Source: an uncultured Aquimarina sp.
Lineage (GTDB): Bacteria; Bacteroidota; Bacteroidia; Flavobacteriales; Flavobacteriaceae
Direction of reading: 5' to 3'
Assembly: GCA_947489195.1 (NCBI GenBank)
Contig: CANLCT010000022.1
Location: 1 to 61,752, forward strand
Length of the DNA: 61,752 bases
Below, in pieces: positions 25,879 to 35,400 of this stretch. Numbering within the stretch: the stretch's first letter is position 1; each line of letters starts with the position of its first letter. A model generated the notes under the pieces. It saw only the letters and a program-made list of their open reading frames with translations. It made no database searches and was not told where the DNA came from. The translations under genes were made by a program, and so were the position numbers.

Positions 25879-26562
25879 TTAGGGTGTAGAATTAGAAACT
25901 TCAATTATTTTTCCATTATAAAATTGCTGTCCTGTTAGTGCAAAATGCATAATGTGACTTGCCATTTCATTAGGCTGCACATTCGCTTTAAAATCCGGAA
26001 ATGCCTCTTCAAGCATTTCTGTTTGCACAGCACCAAGTGCCATAACATTAAATGCTATTTGTTGCTCTTTATATTCCTCTGCCAATAATTCGCTCAAAGT
26101 AATTACTGCTCCTTTACTAGAACTATATGCTGCCAAACCCGGAAACTTAACACTTCCTTGCACTCCGCCAATACTACTTATTGTTACTACATGAGATTTT
26201 TTAGGCATAAAGCCGATCAATGCTTTGGTAAGCATAGCCACCCCAAAAACATTTACTTTATATACCGATTCAAAATCTACACTTGTCAACATTGTTAATG
26301 GCTTAGCTATAAGCATACCGGCATTATGGATTAAAATATCCACCTGTTTAAATTCCGATTTTACGTAAGCAGCCACTTTATCAATATCACGTTGCTTGGT
26401 AATATCAAATGAAAATCCATGAATTTTTTTTGTTGCTAGCGCTTCAATTGGCTTCATATCTCGAGAAAGTGCCAATACATTATGTCCTGCTGCTTTAAAT
26501 TGCTTTGCTAATTCGTAACCAATACCACGACTTGTCCCTGTTATTACAACATTTTTTGCCAT
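25879..26562 (-). CDS. SDR-family NAD(P)-dependent oxidoreductase
   Basis: A 227-residue classical short-chain dehydrogenase. The nucleotide-binding TGTSRGIGYELA is at residues 9-20, NAG at 80-82, the catalytic Ser in TISSIGG (129/130), and the YSSSK motif gives Tyr146 and Lys150. The Arg-containing TGxxxGIG form and the following S-x-D pattern suggest NADPH preference, but this is weak. The substrate is unknown. The SprT-like gene follows after 3 bases, giving a two-gene operon. Confidence 0.85.
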   Translation of the reverse strand: MAKNVVITGTSRGIGYELAKQFKAAGHNVLALSRDMKPIEALATKKIHGFSFDITKQRDIDKVAAYVKSEFKQVDILIHNAGMLIAKPLTMLTSVDFESVYKVNVFGVAMLTKALIGFMPKKSHVVTISSIGGVQGSVKFPGLAAYSSSKGAVITLSELLAEEYKEQQIAFNVMALGAVQTEMLEEAFPDFKANVQPNEMASHIMHFALTGQQFYNGKIIEVSNSTP

Positions 26563-26943
26563 AGGTTAAATATACATATATTTTAAAATTAGTACCTAAT
26601 CCCCATTACAAAAACAAGATTAAGTCAAAAAAAACATCCTTCTTTTAAAACTTATTGGGCAACACAAGTAACATTTATTAAGGCGTATTTATGCTTTTAC
26701 AAGCAAATAACAAAACCATATAACCTATTTTAATTATACTCAAAACAGTATAAACGCTTACTACAAATCTGGCATCTACTCTTTGTTCAATTAGAAAAAT
26801 CTATTAACAGAATAAAATAGCTTGATCACCCATTATTTAAGCAATTTAAGACTTGTTTTGTAGGCATTTACTTATATAATCTTTCCGCTAAAATTACGTT
26901 GATTATACAACCCTGTTATACTACTCAATATACACTATAGCTA
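26563..26943. other. gene-free region between divergent genes
   Basis: 381 bases between the SDR gene and the lytic transglycosylase gene. I see no open gene, tRNA, strong hairpin or complete promoter here. Confidence 0.45.
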
Positions 26944-28239
26944 ATGAAAATTAAATTTTGCTCCCTACTATTGTTTCTTGGATGTGCTTTTCTAGCTCAT
27001 AGCCAAAGAAAAATTAAAAACAAAAAACAAGCACATCATGTTACAGATGAAAATACTGTAGACATTGATAAAATGGATTCTATTTGGAGACAAGAATTGT
27101 ACAAATCGGATTTGTATGATGATGTTCGTGATATTATTTTAAATGCGAATATCAACTCATCTATTCTGTATAAAGAACTTCCTACAGAAACTTTAAAAAC
27201 CAGATTAGAAAATCTAGATCATAAAACTCCATTTAACATTGAATACAATCCAATTCTTGAAAGTTTAATTAAAAAAAATTTAAAAAACAAAAGGGAACTA
27301 CTTAAAAAAATGATCTCCTTAAGTTATTACTACTTTCCTATTTTTGAAAAAGAGTTAGATCAATACGATTTACCACTTGAATTAAAATATTTAGCTATTG
27401 TTGAGTCTGGTTTAAGACCAAAAATAAAATCTTCCATGGGAGCTACTGGTTTATGGCAATTTATGTACCAAACTGGCAAAATGCAAGGACTTGTTATTAA
27501 CTCATACGTTGATGAGCGTATGGATCCATTAAAATCTACAAAAGCCGCTTGTGAGTATTTATCAAGCCTATACAAAACATTTGAAGATTGGGATTTAGCA
27601 CTTGCCGCTTACAATTCTGGTCCGGGAAATGTTTTAAAAGCATTAAAAAGAGCTAGAGGAAAGAAAAATTATTGGAATATTCGCAGGTATTTACCAAGGG
27701 AAACGGCAGGCTATGTACCTGCTTTTTTAGCTTATATGTATATTTTTGAACATGCCAAGGATCATAATTTAACTCCTCACAAACCCGAGTATCTTAGCAT
27801 TGAAACTGATACTGTTAAAATAAAAACCAAAGTTACTTTTAAAGAAATTTCAAGAGCCATAAAAATTGACTATAAAGAACTTCAATTTTTAAATCCTGCC
27901 TATAAATTAAATATTATTCCTAAATCAAGAACGAACAGGTACAGCCTAAGACTTCCTGTTGAAAAAATGAAAAACTTTATAAAATACGAACAAGAGCTTT
28001 ACAAAATAGCTGCTGTAAGAGAAGACAAACGAGAAAAATCCATGTATCACAATTACGATACAAGTAAAAAATTTACTTATCATGTTCGCCGAGGCGATTA
28101 TCTTAGTAAAATTGCTCAAAAATTTAATGTTAGTGTTACCAACATTAAAAGCTGGAACCGTATACATAGTTCTAAAATTAGGGTAGGACAAGCATTAACT
28201 ATTTATCCTGCAGCTAAATTAACCAGCAGTACAAATTGA
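26944..28239 (+). CDS. membrane-bound lytic murein transglycosylase with LysM domain
   Basis: A 431-residue exported protein (signal peptide ending LAHSQ). The SLT-type catalytic domain spans about residues 135-270. Catalytic Glu154 is in LAIVESGL, followed by SSMGATGLWQFMYQTGK, AAYNSGPGNVLKA and TAGYVPAFLAYMY, which mark the MltD-like branch. The C-terminus has a LysM peptidoglycan-binding module (about 377-425: HVRRGDYLSKIAQKFNVS, IKSWNRIHSSKIRVGQ). MltD-type enzymes cleave glycan strands with formation of anhydromuramic ends, in wall growth and recycling. A 44-base palindromic terminator follows. Confidence 0.9.
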   Translation: MKIKFCSLLLFLGCAFLAHSQRKIKNKKQAHHVTDENTVDIDKMDSIWRQELYKSDLYDDVRDIILNANINSSILYKELPTETLKTRLENLDHKTPFNIEYNPILESLIKKNLKNKRELLKKMISLSYYYFPIFEKELDQYDLPLELKYLAIVESGLRPKIKSSMGATGLWQFMYQTGKMQGLVINSYVDERMDPLKSTKAACEYLSSLYKTFEDWDLALAAYNSGPGNVLKALKRARGKKNYWNIRRYLPRETAGYVPAFLAYMYIFEHAKDHNLTPHKPEYLSIETDTVKIKTKVTFKEISRAIKIDYKELQFLNPAYKLNIIPKSRTNRYSLRLPVEKMKNFIKYEQELYKIAAVREDKREKSMYHNYDTSKKFTYHVRRGDYLSKIAQKFNVSVTNIKSWNRIHSSKIRVGQALTIYPAAKLTSSTN

Positions 28240-28275
28240 TAACTTTTTAATATCAATTAACAAAAGTTTTAAAAC

Positions 28276-28320
28276 AAAAAAGTCCTAACATTATCAATTG
28301 ATAATGTTAGGACTTTTTTT
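28276..28320. terminator. 44-base perfect palindrome, bidirectional terminator
   Basis: The sequence from 28276 to 28319 is a perfect inverted repeat with no loop bases, centred on CAATTG. It begins with five A and ends with T-run. It separates the converging transglycosylase and pdhC genes. Confidence 0.85.
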
Positions 28321-28341
28321 GTTACTATTTTTATCTACATA

Positions 28342-29940
28342 CTACGCAAGCATAGTTACTGGGTTTTCCAAATAGGTTTTTAATGTTTGTAAAAACGACG
28401 CTCCAGCTGCACCATCAACAGTGCGGTGGTCACAAGCTAAATTTAGTGTCATTGTATTTCCAACTACTATTTCTCCATTTTTAACCACTGGCTTTTGAAC
28501 TATAGCACCAACAGATAATATTGCCGAATTTGGTTGATTAATAATACTTGTAAATGATGTGATACCAAACATACCTAAGTTAGATACTGTAAAAGTACTT
28601 CCGCTCATTTCACTTGGTGTTAGCTTCTTGTTTTTTGCTTTTCCAGCCAAACTACGTACATTTCCTCCAATTTGAGTTAATGTCATTTGATCTGTAAATG
28701 GCAATACAGGCACAACCAAACCATCTTCAACAGCAACAGCAACACCTATCGAAATATGCTTAGCATATCTAGTTACATCATCTTGCCATTGTGTATTTAT
28801 TTGAGGATGCTTACGCAATGCCATAGCCGAAGCCTTAACTACCATATCATTAAACGACACTTTTGTATCTGGCAATGCATTAATTTGCTTACGCGAAGCT
28901 ATCGCATTATCCATATCTACCTCGATAGACAAGTAATAATGTGGTGCCGTAAATTTAGATTTCCCTAAACTTTTCGCAATAGCTTTTCGCATTTGCGAGT
29001 TTTTAGTTTCTTCAAAAATTTGCTCACCAACTGGTGTATATAATTGTGGTGCTGGCACACTTGACTTAGCTTCAGCTGGAGCAGAAACTTCTGCTTTTGG
29101 TGTCGCCTTAAAGTTTTCTACATCCTTTTTTGTAATTCTTCCATTTTCACCTGTACCAGTAACTGATCCTAAATCAATTCCTTTATCAGATGCTATTTTT
29201 TTTGCCAATGGCGAAGCAAAAATACGCCCACTATTGGCAGTATTACTTGTTACCACAGGTGCTGCCACCTCTTTAACCTCCTCTATTTTAGCTACAGCTT
29301 TAGTTGCTGTTGCTTTAGCAGGAACACCTCCTTTTAAAGCGGAAACATCAGTACCCGCTGGACCAATAATAGCCAATAAACTTTCAACAGGTGCGGTTCC
29401 CCCTTCTTGAACGCCAATATGTAATAATGTCCCTTCATAAAAAGATTCAAATTCCATAGTTGCCTTGTCAGTTTCAATTTCTGCAAGAATATCACCTTCA
29501 GCTACCTTATCACCTTCTTGTTTTAACCATGATGCTACGGTACCTTCTTCCATAGTATCACTCAAACGAGGCATTGTAATAATTTCAACACCTGCAGGAA
29601 TTTCTGTCGTTTGCGCAACAGCTTCTTCTGCCTTAGGAGCTTCTTCAACTACTTCTGCAGCAGAGCTACTACCTCCAGCAAGAAGCGCACTGATATCTTC
29701 TCCTTCATTACCAATAACACAAAGTAACTGATCTACTGGAGCTGTTTCTCCTTCTGCAATACCCACATACAAAAGTGTTCCTTCATAAAAAGATTCAAAT
29801 TCCATAGTCGCCTTGTCAGTTTCAATTTCTGCAAGGATATCACCTTCTGCTACTTTATCTCCTACTTGTTTTAACCATGATGCTACGGTACCTTCTTCCA
29901 TAGTATCACTCAAACGAGGCATATTGATTACTGTTGCCAT
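28342..29940 (-). CDS. pdhC: pyruvate dehydrogenase E2, dihydrolipoamide acetyltransferase
   Basis: E2 transfers the acetyl group from lipoamide to coenzyme A within the pyruvate dehydrogenase complex. The 532-residue product has two lipoyl domains (lipoyl Lys43 and Lys159, both in ETDKATME). A linker with Ala/Pro/Lys follows, then an E3/E1-binding domain (about 233-268, ASPLAKKIASDKGIDL) and the catalytic domain ending with the active-site motif DHRTVDGA. The two lipoyl domains are almost identical at the DNA level (see repeat entries). It follows pdhA by 8 bases, so pdhA-pdhC is an operon. In this phylum the E1-beta subunit is often elsewhere. Confidence 0.95.
   Translation of the reverse strand: MATVINMPRLSDTMEEGTVASWLKQVGDKVAEGDILAEIETDKATMEFESFYEGTLLYVGIAEGETAPVDQLLCVIGNEGEDISALLAGGSSSAAEVVEEAPKAEEAVAQTTEIPAGVEIITMPRLSDTMEEGTVASWLKQEGDKVAEGDILAEIETDKATMEFESFYEGTLLHIGVQEGGTAPVESLLAIIGPAGTDVSALKGGVPAKATATKAVAKIEEVKEVAAPVVTSNTANSGRIFASPLAKKIASDKGIDLGSVTGTGENGRITKKDVENFKATPKAEVSAPAEAKSSVPAPQLYTPVGEQIFEETKNSQMRKAIAKSLGKSKFTAPHYYLSIEVDMDNAIASRKQINALPDTKVSFNDMVVKASAMALRKHPQINTQWQDDVTRYAKHISIGVAVAVEDGLVVPVLPFTDQMTLTQIGGNVRSLAGKAKNKKLTPSEMSGSTFTVSNLGMFGITSFTSIINQPNSAILSVGAIVQKPVVKNGEIVVGNTMTLNLACDHRTVDGAAGASFLQTLKTYLENPVTMLA
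29433..29574 (-). repeat. lipoyl-domain DNA repeat, copy 2
   Basis: This 142-base block inside pdhC matches 29781-29922 at all but 6 positions. It encodes the second lipoyl domain core around Lys159. The near identity suggests recent duplication or gene conversion, because the linkers around it are clearly different. Confidence 0.85.
29781..29922 (-). repeat. lipoyl-domain DNA repeat, copy 1
   Basis: 142 bases encoding the first lipoyl domain core around Lys43. Direct repeat of 29433-29574 with 6 mismatches counted by eye. Confidence 0.85.
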
Positions 29941-29948
29941 ATCTTTTA

Positions 29949-30947
29949 TTATAATTTATGTGGTAAAAAAGGATAGTCTTCTTGTTCGTACACCATATCG
30001 TACATTTGTTGTGGCTTTGGAAATGGTGATTCTTCTGCAAATTTTTGACACTCGGCTACTTTATCTTTCACACGTTGATCAATTTCTGCTATTTGTTTTG
30101 CTGTAGCGTATTTTTTTTCTTTTATAATATCCAATACTTGGGTAATTGGATCTATTTTTTGGTATTCAGCTACTTCATCTTTTGTACGATACTTTTGTGC
30201 ATCACTCATTGAATGCCCTCGGTAACGATACGTTTTCAATTCTAAGAAAGTTGGCCCACCACCTGTACGCGCTCTGGTTATAGCTTCATCCATAGCCTCT
30301 GCTACTGAAACTGGATTCATAGCATCTACTGCCTTGTTTGGCATTAAATATCCATCTCCTAATTTATGAATATCTGTATGGTTTGCTGTACGTTCAACAG
30401 ATGTACCCATAGCATATCCATTATTTTCAACACAGAAAACTACTGGTAAGTTCCAAAGCATCGCCAAGTTAAAAGCTTCGTGTAATGAACCTTGACGTGC
30501 TGCACCATCACCAAAAAATGTAAGTGTTACGGCATCACTATCAAAATACTTATCGGCAAAAGCTAGACCTGCTCCCAATGGAATTTGACCACCTACAATT
30601 CCGTGACCTCCATAAAAACGGTGTTCTTTTGAAAAAATATGCATAGAACCCCCCATACCTTTTGAAGTACCGGTTTCTTTTCCATATAATTCGGCCATTA
30701 CTTTTTTAGGATCTACTCCCATACCAATAGGTTGCACATGGTTACGATATGCCGTAATCATTTTGTCCTTCGTTAAATCCATGGCATGTAATGAACCTGC
30801 TAAAATAGCTTCTTGTCCATTATATAGGTGTAAAAACCCTCTCACTTTTTGCTGAATGTATACTTGAGCAAGCTTATCTTCAAACTTTCTCCAGAAAAGC
30901 ATATCCTCGTACCACTTAAGGTACACTTCTTTAGTAATTTTCTTCAT
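29949..30947 (-). CDS. pdhA: pyruvate dehydrogenase E1 component, alpha subunit
   Basis: E1-alpha binds thiamine diphosphate and, with E1-beta, decarboxylates pyruvate and acetylates the lipoyl arm of E2. The 332-residue product has the ThDP motif GDGAARQGSLHEAFNLA (from residue 146) through ENNGYAMGT (NN at 175-176), the RNHVQPIGMG segment, GKETGTSKGMGGSMH, and the phosphorylation-loop-like YRYRGHSMSD. It is first in pdhA-pdhC. A TATTTTTG box at 31021-31028 could drive it. Confidence 0.95.
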   Translation of the reverse strand: MKKITKEVYLKWYEDMLFWRKFEDKLAQVYIQQKVRGFLHLYNGQEAILAGSLHAMDLTKDKMITAYRNHVQPIGMGVDPKKVMAELYGKETGTSKGMGGSMHIFSKEHRFYGGHGIVGGQIPLGAGLAFADKYFDSDAVTLTFFGDGAARQGSLHEAFNLAMLWNLPVVFCVENNGYAMGTSVERTANHTDIHKLGDGYLMPNKAVDAMNPVSVAEAMDEAITRARTGGGPTFLELKTYRYRGHSMSDAQKYRTKDEVAEYQKIDPITQVLDIIKEKKYATAKQIAEIDQRVKDKVAECQKFAEESPFPKPQQMYDMVYEQEDYPFLPHKL

Positions 30948-31020
30948 TGGAATTGAATAGTTTCAATTATAAATTAAGGTATCTGCACTAAAAAAGCATT
31001 CACTTAATTTTAGCAACAGA

Positions 31021-31028
31021 CAAAAATA
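31021..31028 (-). promoter_or_regulatory. putative -7 box of pdhA-pdhC
   Basis: TATTTTTG on the minus strand (CAAAAATA as written), 73 bases upstream of the pdhA ATG. No well-spaced TTG is present. Confidence 0.35.
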
Positions 31029-31191
31029 ACACATTCGCCATTAAACACGAAGTACTAGTTTATAAAAATAAGCATTCTTAATCTTATCAAAACTAAAGTA
31101 CATTTAACAAAATGCATCAGAATTCAATAAAAACTAAAGAATCGATTAAATTAAAACCAAAACCCCATACAAATGGAAAAAATAATTTAAA

Positions 31192-31225
31192 AAAAATGCC
31201 ATTCTTAAAAAAGAATGGCATTTTT
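31192..31225 (-). terminator. terminator of porU-porV
   Basis: AAAAATGCCATTCTT (31192-31206) pairs with AAGAATGGCATTTTT (31211-31225) around AAAA. It lies 17 bases beyond the porV stop and on the minus strand ends in a T-run. Confidence 0.8.
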
Positions 31226-31242
31226 AAATATAAAACAGTATT

Positions 31243-32418
31243 TTAAAATTCTCTGTAATCTTCTCCAAACAAAAATGTAAGCCCAAAACGCAAAGTACCA
31301 TCTAAAGGACTTGGTGTATTTGATGTTGAAAATAAATATGACATATCAATACCAATTGATGTATACTTAAATCCCGCACCTAATGTAAAAAATTTACGCG
31401 CTCCTTTATTTTCATTTTCATTAAAGTAACCTGCTCTTAAAGCAAAAACATCATTATAATTATATTCTGCACTTAACGAATATGTAATTTCTTGCAATTC
31501 TTCCGAAAAACCATCAGGAGCATCATTAAATGATGAAAATATAGAGCCTATGGCACTTTTACTTTTCACAAATTCATCAAAAGTTTGCACTTCTCCATCT
31601 TCAATCTGTCCAGAACCATCAGTATCAAAGTTTGGAGGTGTAGGCACTAATAATTTTGAAATTTCGGCGGTTACACTTATTTTATTGTATTGATCTATTC
31701 CAAAATCAAAACCACCACCTAAACGAAGGTTTGTTGGAATAAAACTTTCCTGATCTTGGCTATATTTAATTTTTGGTCCAATATTAGTAATAGCAAATCC
31801 ACCTCTCCATCGACCATCAAAGTTTCTGTATGGAATTTCTTCCGATTGATAAAATCCTGTAATATCAACACCAAAAGCATTACCAGCATTAGAATCACCA
31901 GACAAGTTAGAAGTTTGCAAACGTAAGTCTGAACGCAAATACCTACCTGCTACCGCCATTGAAAAACGATCACTCAATTTTAATGAGTAAGCGACATCTA
32001 AACTTAATTCATTTGGTTTTTGAACATTAGCCTCCGAAGTTGCATTTTCCCTAAATTCAATTTCACCTAGACTAAAATATCTAAAACTAGCAGAAACTGC
32101 ACTTCGTTCATTTAATCTTTTATACCCTACTAAGTTTGCTAAAACGATATCATTAACCAACCTAGTTAAAAATGGAGTTACATTTAATGCAACACCTATT
32201 TCTTTTTTTGCAAAGGCATATTTTGAAGAATTCCATTGTTGAGAGAATGCATCTGTTGATGTAGCTACACCCTGATCACCCAAACCACCAGCTCTGGCAT
32301 CTGCTGCCACTTGTAAAAAAGGCAAAGCTGTTGTAATTCTTCTATTTGCTTCCTGCGCATTAGATAAAGTGGAAGAAACTAACAACACAAGTGTTAGCCA
32401 TACAAATTTATTTTTCAT
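31243..32418 (-). CDS. porV: type IX secretion outer membrane protein PorV
   Basis: PorV (LptO) is the outer membrane shuttle that carries T9SS cargo from the translocon to the PorU sortase. The 391-residue product has a signal peptide (ending LSNAQ) and the family's N-terminal TTALPFLQVAADARAGGLGDQGVATSTDAFSQQWN segment, followed by barrel strands and the C-terminal GTLRFGLTFLFG. It is immediately downstream of porU (44-base gap), the usual gene pairing. From memory a cytidine deaminase gene often follows porV in relatives; here a terminator and pdhA come next. Confidence 0.9.
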   Translation of the reverse strand: MKNKFVWLTLVLLVSSTLSNAQEANRRITTALPFLQVAADARAGGLGDQGVATSTDAFSQQWNSSKYAFAKKEIGVALNVTPFLTRLVNDIVLANLVGYKRLNERSAVSASFRYFSLGEIEFRENATSEANVQKPNELSLDVAYSLKLSDRFSMAVAGRYLRSDLRLQTSNLSGDSNAGNAFGVDITGFYQSEEIPYRNFDGRWRGGFAITNIGPKIKYSQDQESFIPTNLRLGGGFDFGIDQYNKISVTAEISKLLVPTPPNFDTDGSGQIEDGEVQTFDEFVKSKSAIGSIFSSFNDAPDGFSEELQEITYSLSAEYNYNDVFALRAGYFNENENKGARKFFTLGAGFKYTSIGIDMSYLFSTSNTPSPLDGTLRFGLTFLFGEDYREF

Positions 32419-32462
32419 AAAATTTCAAATTTTGACAAATATAATTTTAATTCTGACTTTTC

Positions 32463-35400
32463 TTACAAAATGACGAGTTTTTCAAATTTAGAGGAAGTCT
32501 TATTGGTTAACGTGGATTTAACAGAAATCTTGTATACATACACACCTTTTCCGATTTTATCACCAAAATCGTCTTTTCCATCCCATGAAATTTGATTTGT
32601 ATAATTTGTTTCTCCTGTTAAATCCCTAGTTAAGGTCCGTACAATTTTACCTGTTACCGTTAAAATTTGTACTGTTACCTGCAAATTATCATTCAATGAA
32701 CTGTTGTGCGAAAACCAAAATTCAGTATAACTCACAAAAGGATTTGGATAATTTAACACCCTATCTATTTGAAAATCGACTGCTTGACTTACCCTAAAAC
32801 TAATTTCAGTAAACACCGCATTATTATAAACATCTGAAGCCCGAACTTTTAAAGTATGATCTCCTGGCTCTAACCCCCTTAATCTAAAGCTAAGATTTCC
32901 TTTTGTAAAATCATCCAGATCTGTAGAATAATAATCATTTAAAATAATTGGGTTTTTATCATCATTATCTAGTATGGCAATAATATCATGCCCTATTCCT
33001 CCTGCAGTATTAATACCACTTTCATCTGAAAAATTGACTAGCAATACTGGGGATTCATTCACATTTTGACCAGAAACAAAATTTTCATCATTTAAAAACA
33101 CATCTATTTCTGGCGCTTGTGTATCCTCTACTGCCTCAGTATTTAAACCTCCAATGCTTATAACTAACGATCCTGTTTGATCTTCTAATTTAGCTACATT
33201 TTTGGCATAAAAACTAATTTTCCCATTACCAATGGGTAATTGTACATTTCTGGGAAGAATAAATTCAATATCAAATATTCCATTTGCTACCGTTGCCGCA
33301 CCTCTAAAAATCCTTTCACCTGACTCGTCAAAATCTATTTTAATAATTTCATTTGTTTCTCTATTCCTTACTCCATCATTCCCCAAGGTTCTGCCCTCAA
33401 TATCCTTGTCAAAAAGAACCACACTTACCTCTCCCTGATAATTAGTTATTTTATTCCCAGAATTATCAACAACCTCACCAGAAAGCTTTACTTTATCAAG
33501 TGCTTTTAACGCACCAGTAAATTCTGAAATATTTATATCATTTACTTTAGTTAACTTTACTCCATCACTTGGAAAAGGGATACTAATAGCTGGATCTCCG
33601 ATACACGCTACTGTCCGTTTATTTGTACTTCTTCCAATATTTACCTTTGCCAACCTAATAGCTTCTCCTATTGGTAACGACACTCCATTTGGCGTAGAAT
33701 AAACATCCTCTAAACTTCGATTAAGTGCAATAGCTGTAGTAAAAGTCAACTGCCTTATCGTAGTTAAAAGCGCCACAGCACCTCCTTTTTCATTCCAATA
33801 CATAAACTCCCCTGCTGTTAACCTATTTGGATTATCAAAACGTGTTAACTCACATGTAAAAGTGGTAAAAATTGGCATTTGATTTTCATTCAAGAGCTCT
33901 CGAGCATCATCAGCTGTAAAAATAGTTTCTCCCGACAAACCGTCTTCGCCACCGTGTCCAAAATAGTTCACATATGAAACCCCTGCCTCAAATGCATCTA
34001 ATATCGCTCTTCTAACTTTAGGGTATCGTTGCCCTCCCTGACTCACTTCCTGCACAAAGGAATCTGAAAAAAGCTTATCTACATTTATATCTGGAACATT
34101 ACGTCGTAATCGATCGGCAATATTATTTAAGGTATCTTGCAATTGAGAATCAATCACCTGATCTACATCGTCTGAAATATACAATTGTTTATTTCTCCAA
34201 TCGCCAAAAGCCTTTTTATCATGAAAACGCTTTACCTTATCCACCATTGCCTGAGCAATCTCAAAAGTTGGCGCAATCATTCTTCCTACAGCAAGATCAA
34301 GTAAATCCGTACTAGGCCTAACCCCTTCGTTTTCATCCATAAAACCATAAAAATCATCTGTTGCAAAACTATTCACAAATGAATTACTTCTTAAAGAATG
34401 GAACAATGGTACATTATTAGTATTATTCCTAATAACATCTTTGTAATCATACGAACCATCACCAATTAAACAGACAAACTTTAATCTATTATCTGGACTT
34501 GTTGCATTATCGTAAATATATTTAATAAAGTTACGTATTGCTGAAATATCCTGTTTTCCTGTGCTAAACTCATTATATATACTTTCTAACGAAGCTACTC
34601 TTACTTTATAATTATCATTTGATGTTCTAAAACTTGCTAATCTATTTGCAGCTGGCAAATAAGATGCCTTAGTAATTATTAAATAATCGATATCATTAAA
34701 TTGATTTCCACCAGACGCACCTGCATTCCAAAAACTCCCTTTTAAATCCTGATTCGGCACTCTAGAATTTGACAATCTAGTTGGAGAATAAAAATCATTT
34801 GAGTTTACAGAAACATACCTTTTATCTTCACCTAAAATAAATTTTACTCCAAATTCACTCGAACCATCATTTGTTTTTTCTGCAATATTATATATATCCG
34901 TCACATCCCATATGGAATTTTCGCTTTTTGAATTACTTATTACAAATTGACCTACTCCCGTGGAGTTTAAAATATCTTTATTTGAAAAACCAAATTGCCT
35001 GCCATTATCAATCAACCTACACGTAGCATCTACTTGAATAAAATCCAAAAAACCTTCACTAGCTGGATCACCTGCTTTATCATAATTTATTTCAACCCTT
35101 AAAACATCTCCTCCAAAACCAGCAACATCAGTTTCCAAGTCTGTATCTCTAAAAGCTATACTACTCCTAAACGGGCTTGTAAATGTAAATGACCTAGAAG
35201 CCAACTCCGTTGAATTATCTAAAAACCTAAGGCCCAATGTTGGAAAAGAAGTATATACCCCAGAAAATTTAACCCTAACATTGACAGATGCTGTATTTAC
35301 AACATTAGGAATTGCAAAATCAAAATTTCGCTGTGTTGTAATATCAAATTGTTCTCCATGCCAAATTCGCCCAAGCCCACCTATATTTACTAAATCCACT

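Noticed and set aside
29813..30106. Open frame on the plus strand opposite pdhC and pdhA (also 29465-29731)
   Set aside because: They are shadows of the two duplicated lipoyl domains and of pdhA. The opposite frames carry full family motifs, while these show none.
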